This document shows, one piece after another, positions 1 through 5,949 of a stretch of 8,376 nt of DNA. Positions within the stretch are counted from its first letter, which is position 1, and the number at the start of each line of letters is the position of its first letter. The translations under genes and the position numbers were made by a program. The notes under the pieces are model-generated. The model did no database searches, had not been told where the DNA came from, and was given only the letters and a program-made list of their open reading frames with translations. Source of the DNA: Rickettsia typhi (GTDB taxonomy: Bacteria > Pseudomonadota > Alphaproteobacteria > Rickettsiales > UBA1997); NCBI GenBank assembly GCA_945903615.1, contig CAMDOL010000060.1:1-8376 (forward strand). Direction: 5' to 3'.

Positions 1-32
1 CACTTTCATCCATACCGAAAAGTTCGATAAAA

Positions 33-52
33 ATCAGATGCTTTCATCTGAT
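33..52. repeat. Perfect 8-bp stem-loop
   Basis: ATCAGATG (33-40), loop CTTT, CATCTGAT (45-52). No T-tract follows on either strand, so it is not a convincing intrinsic terminator. It lies 18 bases before the TAA of a possible partial + strand frame. Confidence 0.5.
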
Positions 53-160
53 ACACTTTGCGAAATTTCGTAAGGATTTTTGCAGTGATTTTTGAGCCTT
101 TTGCAATTGGATATAATTGGACATTTTTTTGGGCATCAAGTGGGTTTTGCGGAAATTGTC

Positions 161-203
161 TCATAGTAGAAACATTACGGAAATCGTAATTTTCTTACTA
201 TGA
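161..203. repeat. Imperfect 19-bp inverted repeat with 5-base loop
   Basis: The left arm (161-179) and right arm (185-203) match at 16 of 19 positions around the loop GAAAT. Both ends are perfect: TCATAGTA pairs with TACTATGA outside and TTACG with CGTAA inside. The size and the single copy in the window do not identify it. A hairpin RNA, an operator or the end of a small palindromic element are all possible. Confidence 0.5.
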
Positions 204-351
204 CATGCGTTGAATTATGGAGCTAAGAGCGCTTGCTAGGGTAGCTTCATTGTGAGCTTCTGCTTATACTCACTGAAAAGTTTGCAGTTCTTCGAGCCAG
301 TGCTTTTTGCAAACTATTGCCTTCACCGTACCGCAAAAATAGAAAAATTGA

Positions 352-726
352 TTATACGGAAAAACTAAATTCCAGTTTTTCTTTCTTTAAAGAATTAAAA
401 TCAATTTTCTGAAAAACTGGGAAAATTTTACATTCAAACCATTGATCATAATTTTTCTCAATTCCTTTTGTAAGAAAGCTAATACATTCTTCCTTAGATG
501 TTGAATCATTCTTTTGGAGATTGATTACAGCTTTTACAGCAGCTTTTGTAATGTCATCTTTTGATCTATCTGCAATTTTTTGTATTCTAGGTAAATTTAT
601 ACTCTCCCCCTTCAGGACTTTTGCTAGATTATAATTAATCACCAAAACATCAAACTTATCATCATTCTTATCTGAGAACGATTTAAGCAACTCTATCAAA
701 TCATCGTATTTCTTTAGATGAAGCAA
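352..726 (-). pseudogene. Hypothetical protein, likely 5'-truncated remnant
   Basis: An open frame of 124 codons on the same strand as, and downstream of, the restriction-modification genes. I do not recognise the product. It is hydrophilic, lysine-rich and predicted mainly helical, with no signal peptide or membrane segment and no catalytic motif that I can name; the helical pattern would fit a TPR-like or other helical-repeat tail. The frame contains no methionine codon at all: its only candidate start is TTG at 724-726, five codons after an in-frame TAA (739-741), with no ribosome binding site before it. That suggests the 3' end of a longer gene whose 5' part was lost, rather than a complete gene. 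It is separated from the methyltransferase stop by about 120 bases of poorly coding sequence. A genuine TTG-started small gene remains possible. Confidence 0.45.
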
Positions 727-847
727 AGCAGAAGAAGATTAAGTCACAAAAAGCAGTTTATCTATACGATGCAAGATCGGTCAAGCCATGGGGAACAAGT
801 ACTTTAGGAAAATAAAAATGACAAATTTTGTTATTCTTATCTTTAAC

Positions 848-2041
848 CTAAAAAGAACGAACCATTTTTTCTCTGTTTGTAATAAAATCTTTTACGCTCT
901 CAACCACTAATACATCTTTGGAAGATTCATGCATCTCAAATAAAGTAACTTCATGAAAGTTATTGGTCTTGATTAGAATCTTTGTCTTAAATCCATTCTT
1001 ACTTGATGCTTGCACTAATAGTTGCTGTGCTTTTTCCAAAGTTTCATCAAATCTTTGAATTTTTATGGGTATCGGTTTCGTGGAATCGTTAACCCTTAAG
1101 AAACCATCTATTCCTTTGTTTCTCTGTACTGGCATCGCATCAATTTCTTTTAAAATTTGCAACACCTCAGGACTTTGATTTAAATAAGAATCTTTTCCAT
1201 TTTTTAACAAATTCGAATCTGTTTTTATAGGATTTGCTATTCTCTCGTTAGCTAGATTGACAGCATCCTCAGATATATCAAAGCCGATATATTTTCTATT
1301 AAGTAATTTAGCTGCAACAAGAGTGGTGCCACTTCCACAAAATGGATCTAAAACAATATCATCTACATCGGTTACTAGCTGAATTATTTTTTCTAATAAC
1401 AATATTGGCTTCTGAGTTGGATAGCCTACACGTTCATTCGCTTTGGGATTTAAATATGGAATATCCCATACATCTGAAAGAGGGACTCCTTTCTTGTCTT
1501 CCATTAACTCACAGTTTCCTTCGATATCTGATTTGTATTTAGTTTTGCCATTTTGATCTCGAGCTCTTTTTTGAAAAATTTGATCAATGTTTGTTGATGG
1601 AGAGTAGCCTTCAAAAACTTGATTAAATTTGAATTCTGAAGTTTTGCTATAGAAGTAGATTGCCTGGTGAGAATTCAGTAAGCCTTTTTTTGAGTTGGAC
1701 CATCTTCTATAAGTCCATATAATTTCACTCTGAAAATTGTTGGATCCAAAAACATTATCTAGCGCAATTCGTAGATGATGTGATGCGCTTTTATCGCAGT
1801 GTAAAAAAATACTTCCCGAATCTTTCAGAACTTTTTTGCATTCAACGAGCCTTTCTTCTATGTAGTTAGTGTAGTCTTTGATACTATCCCAAGTATCTTC
1901 AAAGGAGTATTCTTTTGAGTTATCTCTGGTTTTTTGCGATTGTTTTCTTTGTGTGAAGAAAGGCGGATCAAGATAAATTAAATCTATCGAATCAGATTTA
2001 ATTTTTTTTAACTCTGTTTTGCAGTCCCCATGCGTGATCAT
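848..2041 (-). CDS. Type II DNA methyltransferase, beta class, with C-terminal extension
   Basis: Modification enzyme of a type II restriction system; it transfers a methyl group from S-adenosylmethionine to a base in the target site and so protects host DNA from the neighbouring nuclease. Catalytic motif IV (DPPF, residues 25-28, in DLIYLDPPF) comes first. The SAM-binding motif I (DPFCGSGTT, 232-240) follows near the C-terminal end of the catalytic part, preceded by YPTQKP (207-212) and followed by IGFDIS (252-257). The order IV then I is the beta class, and DPPF favours N6-adenine over N4-cytosine. Residues about 290-397 form an extra domain with GIDGF (310-314) and PIPIKIQ (323-329), a pattern that recalls a degenerate PD-(D/E)XK nuclease fold. 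The ATG lies inside the stop of the endonuclease gene (ATGA overlap, 2038-2041) and lacks its own Shine-Dalgarno, so translation is probably coupled. Confidence 0.9.
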   Translation of the reverse strand: MITHGDCKTELKKIKSDSIDLIYLDPPFFTQRKQSQKTRDNSKEYSFEDTWDSIKDYTNYIEERLVECKKVLKDSGSIFLHCDKSASHHLRIALDNVFGSNNFQSEIIWTYRRWSNSKKGLLNSHQAIYFYSKTSEFKFNQVFEGYSPSTNIDQIFQKRARDQNGKTKYKSDIEGNCELMEDKKGVPLSDVWDIPYLNPKANERVGYPTQKPILLLEKIIQLVTDVDDIVLDPFCGSGTTLVAAKLLNRKYIGFDISEDAVNLANERIANPIKTDSNLLKNGKDSYLNQSPEVLQILKEIDAMPVQRNKGIDGFLRVNDSTKPIPIKIQRFDETLEKAQQLLVQASSKNGFKTKILIKTNNFHEVTLFEMHESSKDVLVVESVKDFITNREKMVRSF

Positions 2042-2682
2042 AATTTTAGTAAAAGGTTTTTAGTTTTGTGATTGGCAATTTTTTCTAGGATTGACATAAG
2101 GTCAACTTGCGTTTTGTCTTTAATGATTTTCCACGCTCCATCTCCAAAATAATATTCTCCTCCAACTCCCGCATATACTGTTTTTAATGTCTCTTGTATA
2201 CGAATTGCTTGGGTGCGATTTGGATAATAGAACATTATGCGAATGGGTTTATATCCAGCGTCTTTGATATTTTTTACTCGAGTATGTTCTTTTGTGATAT
2301 GATCTCCATCAGTTGTTGCGTCTCTCCACTTTATTTCATACGCATCCTTATCAACAAGGCAGTCAATCTCAAAGGTTTTTGGTTTCGATCCTAACTTATT
2401 TGAGATACGGATTTTTTTCTGTGCTTTAGGAAACTTTTCTTCAAAGCACAAAATTGCAGCTTCTTCCAAGAACGATCCTGCATATTTGTAAAGAAATCGT
2501 CCCATATTTTGATACTCATCAATTAGTCTTCCCTCTTCAGTTGCGATACCTAGGACCCTGTACAATAAGTAATGAGAATTATCATCTTTTTTCATCTCAA
2601 CAACTCTTTCATCCATTTTCTGACGAAGATTCTTTGAGTATTTTTCAGCTAGACTGTGAATCTTTTCGTAGATGTCGTTCAT
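2038..2682 (-). CDS. ApaLI-like type II restriction endonuclease
   Basis: Predicted DNA-cleaving partner of the adjacent methyltransferase. The central stretch reads as a PD-(D/E)XK active site: FEIDCL (Asp107), then after eight residues YEIKW (Glu116, Lys118), followed by RDATTDGDHITKEHTR and a strand PIRIMFYYPNR. From memory these blocks are typical of the ApaLI restriction endonuclease family, whose founding member cuts GTGCAC; specificity here is inferred from family resemblance, not shown. I chose the ATG at 2680-2682, giving 214 residues. The frame runs on to an ATG at 2754, but the extra 24 residues are hydrophobic, do not look like the family, and lie in AT-rich DNA better suited to a promoter. 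No strong ribosome binding site precedes either start. The nuclease is read before the methyltransferase, and no controller (C) gene is visible. Confidence 0.8.
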   Translation of the reverse strand: MNDIYEKIHSLAEKYSKNLRQKMDERVVEMKKDDNSHYLLYRVLGIATEEGRLIDEYQNMGRFLYKYAGSFLEEAAILCFEEKFPKAQKKIRISNKLGSKPKTFEIDCLVDKDAYEIKWRDATTDGDHITKEHTRVKNIKDAGYKPIRIMFYYPNRTQAIRIQETLKTVYAGVGGEYYFGDGAWKIIKDKTQVDLMSILEKIANHKTKNLLLKL

Positions 2683-2940
2683 TATAATAAAACTGATTAA
2701 ATTTTTTAAGTTAGCTTTGTAAGTATTGCTTAAAAATAAATAAAAACAACCCACAGATTTTTTTAAATCTTAAGTTTTTAGACGAGCAAAATAATCTCCA
2801 AATCTCCGTTTCACGTTCACCGAATTTTGATCAGTGTTATCAAGGCTTTGTGAACTTTATCTACAGAAAAAATCTCCAACTTTCTCCATTTTCAAAGAAT
2901 TTCAACTACACCTTGCGCAACAAAAAGTTCGCAAATGGGG

Positions 2941-2964
2941 TCGCTTCCCTAGGAAGTGATTTTT
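2941..2964 (+). terminator. Possible intrinsic terminator
   Basis: An 8-bp stem (TCGCTTCC, 2941-2948, with GGAAGTGA, 2952-2959, one G·U pair), a 3-base loop CTA and a run of five T (2960-2964) followed by more T-rich sequence. The shape fits a + strand intrinsic terminator, but no + strand gene ends just upstream, so its purpose is unclear. Confidence 0.3.
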
Positions 2965-3030
2965 GGTTTTATTTTTATGAAAATTATTTTCGGTACGCTT
3001 CGTGCTAGAGCGGTGGGAGGTGGGTATACC

Positions 3031-3054
3031 GTGAGTTCGAATCTCACGCGGTCA
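3031..3054 (+). pseudogene. Orphan tRNA 3'-end (T-arm) fragment
   Basis: GTGAG (3031-3035), the T-loop TTCGAAT and CTCAC (3043-3047) make a textbook tRNA T-arm, followed by GCGGTCA where an acceptor strand would be. No matching 5' acceptor strand or anticodon arm lies upstream, so it is not a complete tRNA. With two preceding bases (CC, 3029-3030), the segment matches the intact tRNA-Ser nearby at 18 of 19 bases, in the opposite orientation. It could be a remnant of a second tRNA-Ser or an old integration scar; a chance T-arm-like sequence cannot be excluded. Confidence 0.4.
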
Positions 3055-3102
3055 AAATTTGAAAATCGTCTGAAGCCTTATGGCTCTAGGCTCGGGGAGC
3101 TA

Positions 3103-3192
3103 TGGCGGACAGGGTGAGATTTGAACTCACGGAACGCTTTCACGCTCGGCAGTTTTCAAGACTGCTGCCTTAAACCACTCGGCCACCTGTCC
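3103..3192 (-). tRNA. tRNA-Ser (anticodon UGA)
   Basis: Read on the minus strand, the acceptor arm pairs GGACAGG with CCTGTCC, followed by discriminator G and an encoded CCA. The anticodon stem GCAGT/ACTGC encloses loop CTTGAAA, giving anticodon TGA, which reads UCA serine codons. A long variable arm (CGTGAAAGCG region) and the T-arm GTGAG-TTCAAAT-CTCAC complete a class II tRNA of 90 nt, the expected type for serine. It is transcribed towards the R-M region. Serine tRNA 3' ends are common integration sites for islands, and the R-M pair lies on that side, but I see no integrase and no direct repeat of the 3' end that would prove an island boundary. Confidence 0.95.
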
Positions 3193-3204
3193 TTATAAGA
3201 ACCC

Positions 3205-3246
3205 TTCCCTTAAAAACATTTCCTTAGAAACCTTTCCTTAAGATAT
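3205..3246. repeat. Three degenerate 14-nt tandem repeats
   Basis: Three consecutive units begin at 3205, 3219 and 3233 and share the core TTYCCTTA followed by A/G-rich bases. They sit directly upstream of the tRNA-Ser 5' end, in the place where its promoter should be. No function can be assigned. Confidence 0.4.
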
Positions 3247-3378
3247 GAACTAGTTTTGTACAAAAAAGAGGCAAAAGCATATTAAGTTGAATTGAAAAAT
3301 GCAATTGAAATTCTTTAACAAGGATTACCTCAGGCAAAATAAACACTAGAAAAATTAGACGCACGCCTTACTGTTGGG

Positions 3379-3426
3379 AAATATGGGCACCTTTAAAAAT
3401 TCTAATTTTTAGAGGTGCCCATATTT
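3379..3426. repeat. Near-perfect 48-nt palindrome upstream of hemA
   Basis: Two 23-base arms (3379-3401 and 3404-3426) pair with 22 Watson-Crick pairs and one G·T pair around a 2-base centre (CT). The outer 14 bp, containing ATGGGCACCT, are GC-richer; the inner 9 bp are almost all A/T. It ends 40 bases before the hemA ATG. No T-tract follows on the + strand. It could be a strong RNA hairpin in the hemA leader, a two-way transcription barrier between tRNA-Ser and hemA, or a small palindromic mobile element. Confidence 0.85.
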
Positions 3427-3466
3427 AGATTCGCCAGACATCCGAGTTTCTTTTTAAACAATCAAA

Positions 3467-4648
3467 ATGAATTATCAAAAGCTTTTTCAAAGCGTTATTG
3501 ACCAATTGACCGCACAGAATCGTTATCGTGATTTTCTGGATATTTCGCGGATTTGTGGTCAGTTTCCTTGGGCGGTGAATAATAAAAATGGGCGCAAAAT
3601 TACAGTTTGGTGCTCTAATGATTATTTGGGTTTGGGGCAAAATCAATTGGCAATTGATGCTGCGGCTGCAGCATTGAAGCAGTTTGGCGTTGGATCAGGT
3701 GGCACACGCAATATTTCTGGAAGTAATCATCCATTGATTGAATTAGAGCAGCAAGTAGCAAAATTACACAGCAAAGAAGCGGGATTAGTTTTTAGTTCTG
3801 GTTATGTGGCTAATGAAGCAGCAATTTCTTCGCTAGCAAAAATTATTCCTAATTTGGTTATTTTTTCTGATCAAAAAAACCACGCTTCAATTATTAGCGG
3901 CATTAAGCACAGCAAGTTAGAAAAACAAATTTTCCGTCATAATGATATGGAGCATTTGGAAGAGTTGCTTAAATCTTATCCTTTTGAGAGACCAAAAATT
4001 ATTATCTTTGAATCGGTTTACTCAATGGATGGGCATTTCGGCAAGGCTTCAGAAATTATTAATTTAGCTAAAAAATATCAAACCTTAACTTACATTGATG
4101 AAGTTCACGGCGTTGGAATTTATGGCAAAAACGGTGCGGGGCTGTGTGAAGAGTTAGGTTTGGCGGATCAGATCGATATTATTCAGGGCACATTTGCTAA
4201 GGCTTTTGGTGGAGTTGGCGGTTATATTGCCGCGTCTGGAACCATTATCAATGCAATTCGCTCCGTTGCTTCCGGATTTATTTTTACTACCTCAATGCCA
4301 CCTTCAATTGCGGCGGCGGTAAAAGCTAATATTCAGCATATTATAAACTCTCCAAGCCTAAGAGAATTGCATCGCCAAAAAGTTTTAAAGCTCAAACAAA
4401 AACTCGCAGAAAATAATATCAAAATTATCAATAACCAATCTCACATTATTTCGGTGATGATTAATGACGCTTTAAAAGCTAAACAAATTTCACAATCTTT
4501 GCTCGAAAATCACAATATTTATATTCAACACATTAACTATCCAACTGTTGCGGTTGGCTCTGAGCGCTTACGCATCATTATCACACCGCTACATAGCGAT
4601 GAAATGATTGACGATCTAATTGTTGCCCTTAACAAAATTTTAAAATGA
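3467..4648 (+). CDS. hemA: 5-aminolevulinate synthase
   Basis: Pyridoxal-phosphate enzyme that condenses glycine with succinyl-CoA to 5-aminolevulinate, the first committed step of haem synthesis by the C4 route used in alphaproteobacteria and mitochondria. The full family pattern is present: NRYRDF near the N-terminus, [11 protein letters not shown] (49-59), [10 protein letters not shown] (76-85), FSSGYVAN (109-116), [10 protein letters not shown] (134-143), [20 protein letters not shown] (182-190), [10 protein letters not shown] (211-220, with the Asp that contacts the PLP ring nitrogen), [12 protein letters not shown] (241-252, with Lys245 as the Schiff-base residue), and FIFTTSMPP. Near the C-terminus, QHINYPTV and GSERLRI separate it from the related BioF and Kbl enzymes. 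Length, 393 residues, is about normal. No Shine-Dalgarno precedes the ATG. It heads the cluster, and its TGA overlaps the engB ATG (4645-4648). Confidence 0.97.
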   Translation: MNYQKLFQSVIDQLTAQNRYRDFLDISRICGQFPWAVNNKNGRKITVWCSNDYLGLGQNQLAIDAAAAALKQFGVGSGGTRNISGSNHPLIELEQQVAKLHSKEAGLVFSSGYVANEAAISSLAKIIPNLVIFSDQKNHASIISGIKHSKLEKQIFRHNDMEHLEELLKSYPFERPKIIIFESVYSMDGHFGKASEIINLAKKYQTLTYIDEVHGVGIYGKNGAGLCEELGLADQIDIIQGTFAKAFGGVGGYIAASGTIINAIRSVASGFIFTTSMPPSIAAAVKANIQHIINSPSLRELHRQKVLKLKQKLAENNIKIINNQSHIISVMINDALKAKQISQSLLENHNIYIQHINYPTVAVGSERLRIIITPLHSDEMIDDLIVALNKILK

Positions 4649-5256
4649 AAAAACCAAACAACATCCATCAATTTTTTGAACGCGATTGTGAATTTAAAAT
4701 TGGGGCAATGAAATATGAACAAATCCCTGATTCACGCCTTCCTGAGGTTGCGTTTATTGGCAAATCTAATGTTGGCAAATCTAGTTTGATCAACGCGCTG
4801 GTGAACAAAAAAATCGCTATCACTTCCAAAACTCCGGGCAGAACTCGGCAATTAAATTTCTTCTGTGTTGGGCAAAATTTGAATCTGGTTGATATGCCCG
4901 GCTTTGGTTATGCCAAGGTCAGCAAGACTGAAATTGATTCTTGGGAAAAATTAATTTATCGCTATTTTGCCAATCGCCCTAATTTGAAAAAAGCGTTTTT
5001 GTTGCTTGATGCTCGAAGAGGGCTTGGTGAAAAAGATATTGAAATGATCAATATTTTTAATGCTGTAGGCTTAAGTTATCAGCTGATTATAACTAAAATT
5101 GATGAGATTAAAACTGAAGAATTGGAAGCAATCGTCAAAGGAATCACTGAGGCATCCAAAAAATTTGCCGCTCAACATCCAATAATTTTACTGACTAGTT
5201 CAGAAAAAAAAATTGGCATTGATGATTTGAAAAGAGCGATTGTGGAGATTATGTAA
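4645..5256 (+). CDS. engB: Ribosome biogenesis GTPase EngB (YihA/YsxC)
   Basis: Small GTPase of the TrmE-Era-EngA-EngB superfamily, needed in many bacteria for assembly of the large ribosomal subunit. All G motifs are visible: G1 GKSNVGKS (39-46), the G2 region [12 protein letters not shown] (62-73) with the conserved Thr67, G3 DMPGFGYA (83-90), G4 TKID (150-153) and a G5-like TSSEKKIG (184-191). The length of 203 residues is typical for the family. The ATG overlaps the hemA stop (ATGA) and has no ribosome binding site of its own, so it is probably translated by coupling. One base separates its TAA from the next small gene. Confidence 0.96.
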   Translation: MKKPNNIHQFFERDCEFKIGAMKYEQIPDSRLPEVAFIGKSNVGKSSLINALVNKKIAITSKTPGRTRQLNFFCVGQNLNLVDMPGFGYAKVSKTEIDSWEKLIYRYFANRPNLKKAFLLLDARRGLGEKDIEMINIFNAVGLSYQLIITKIDEIKTEELEAIVKGITEASKKFAAQHPIILLTSSEKKIGIDDLKRAIVEIM

Positions 5257-5257
5257 A

Positions 5258-5377
5258 ATGAAGACTTTATTGATAATTATTTTAACCAGCCTTGCCGTTA
5301 TCATTGCGGTTGCAGCCCTTAATTTTGCTAGCTATAAAGACAAATCTGCAAATTCAAAACCCAATTCCACAAAATGA
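5258..5377 (+). CDS. Small single-span membrane protein, function unknown
   Basis: A 39-residue frame that a length cut-off would miss. It begins MKTLLIIILTSLAVIIAVAA, a short basic start followed by a hydrophobic run of about 18 residues, and ends in a hydrophilic Lys/Ser/Asn-rich tail of about 16 residues. That is the layout of a one-helix membrane protein or an uncleaved signal anchor; there is no cysteine, so it is not a lipoprotein. Support for a real gene is positional: the ATG starts one base after the engB TAA, a GGAG sits 10 bases upstream (5244-5247) inside engB, and its TGA overlaps the ATG of the acetyltransferase (ATGA, 5374-5377). It thus fills the gap between two genes exactly. 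I do not recognise a family. Confidence 0.65.
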   Translation: MKTLLIIILTSLAVIIAVAALNFASYKDKSANSKPNSTK

Positions 5378-5895
5378 TTTTTTGTCAAACTCCACGACTT
5401 TATTTGCGACCATTCACAACCGAAGATTTAGATTTTCTCTATCAACTCCATTCCAATCCTGAAGTTGGTAAAAGCACAATTGACGGGGTTCAAAACCTAG
5501 AAACAGTTCAAAAACATCTCGATAATTTTATAACCAACCAAGAAAGAAACGGCTTTTCACAATGGGCAGTTTTTGAAAATAATACCAATAAATTTGTTGG
5601 ACGCGCCGGTTTAATTAAAAGAGCTTTAAACCAAGAAATTGGCGAGCAGGTTGAAATTCGTTTTGCTTTTATGCCTGAATTTTGGGGGCAAGGAATTGCC
5701 TCAGAAGTAACATTGGCACTGGTTTTGTTTGCTAAAGAAAAATTAAAACTAAAAAAAATCATCGCTGCAAATGGTTTTACAAATGAAAAATCTGCCCAAA
5801 TTTTAATCAAGCACGGTTTTAAACATCTCAAAAATATTATTCCCGAAGGTTACAAAACCACTGATGCGATTCGTTATTGGGAGCTTGAATTATAA
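5374..5895 (+). CDS. GNAT-family N-acetyltransferase (RimJ/RimL-like)
   Basis: Predicted acetyl-CoA-dependent N-acetyltransferase. It opens with TPRLYLRPFTTEDLDFLYQL (6-25), the usual N-terminal pattern of the RimJ/RimL-type (Acetyltransf_3) group, followed by WAVFE and VGRAGLI strands. The acetyl-CoA loop is FWGQGIASE (103-111), matching the Q/R-x-x-G-x-A pattern, and NEKSAQILIKHGFKHL (137-152) is the typical last helix-strand. Length, 173 residues, is standard. The group modifies protein N-termini, aminoglycosides, amino acids or other small amines, and the substrate cannot be read from the sequence. Its ATG overlaps the small membrane gene, so co-translation is likely; whether it acts on a ribosomal protein, as RimJ and RimL do, is only a guess from the engB neighbourhood. 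Confidence 0.9.
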   Translation: MIFCQTPRLYLRPFTTEDLDFLYQLHSNPEVGKSTIDGVQNLETVQKHLDNFITNQERNGFSQWAVFENNTNKFVGRAGLIKRALNQEIGEQVEIRFAFMPEFWGQGIASEVTLALVLFAKEKLKLKKIIAANGFTNEKSAQILIKHGFKHLKNIIPEGYKTTDAIRYWELEL

Positions 5896-5949
5896 AGTCT
5901 TGCGGCTTAGACTGACCGATTCCTTACTCAAAAATTTAATCTTAAATCA

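Larger units (their letters stand above)
1..351. other. Non-coding stretch with hairpins, no gene recognised
   Basis: I see no convincing gene here; all six frames are broken by stops. The stretch holds a perfect 8-bp stem-loop at 33-52, a 10-base palindrome (CGAAATTTCG) at 61-70, a 19-bp imperfect inverted repeat at 161-203, and an 8-bp stem at 279-286/308-315 (AGTTTGCA/TGCAAACT). A + strand frame is open from position 2 to a TAA at 71-73 and could be the last 23 codons of a gene lying to the left, but I do not recognise it. The density of inverted repeats could mean a structured RNA, terminators or remnants of a mobile element; none can be assigned from sequence alone. Confidence 0.4.
2755..3102. 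other. Intergenic region between R-M pair and tRNA-Ser
   Basis: No gene is visible in this stretch. It starts with a small palindrome (AGATTT, TTTT, AAATCT at 2755-2770) just upstream of the endonuclease gene, then AT-rich sequence that must contain the promoter of the R-M pair. A possible + strand terminator lies at 2941-2964 and an orphan tRNA T-arm fragment at 3031-3054. I see no controller-type regulatory gene or clear operator repeats. Confidence 0.4.

Noticed and set aside
1..351. tmRNA, RNase P RNA or SRP RNA
   Set aside because: No tag reading frame, T-arm or conserved core sequence of these RNAs could be found.
2683..2754. Longer endonuclease start at 2754 adding 24 residues
   Set aside because: The added residues are hydrophobic and unlike the family, and the DNA is AT-rich leader; the ATG at 2680-2682 fits the expected N-terminus better.
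2857..2865. TTATCTACA as a DnaA box and possible replication origin
   Set aside because: Only one near-match was found, with no cluster of boxes and no dnaA, hemE or other origin marker beside it.
2975..3054. Complete plus-strand tRNA ending in the T-arm at 3031-3047
   Set aside because: No 5' acceptor strand complementary to GCGGTCA and no valid anticodon arm lies upstream; only the 3' end looks like tRNA.
3467..4648. Glycine C-acetyltransferase (Kbl) or BioF instead of HemA
   Set aside because: [36 protein letters not shown] and SERLRI together are the aminolevulinate synthase pattern.
5508..5831. Minus-strand ORF of about 107 codons inside the acetyltransferase gene
   Set aside because: It lies wholly antisense to a well-supported gene and has no recognisable motif or start signal.
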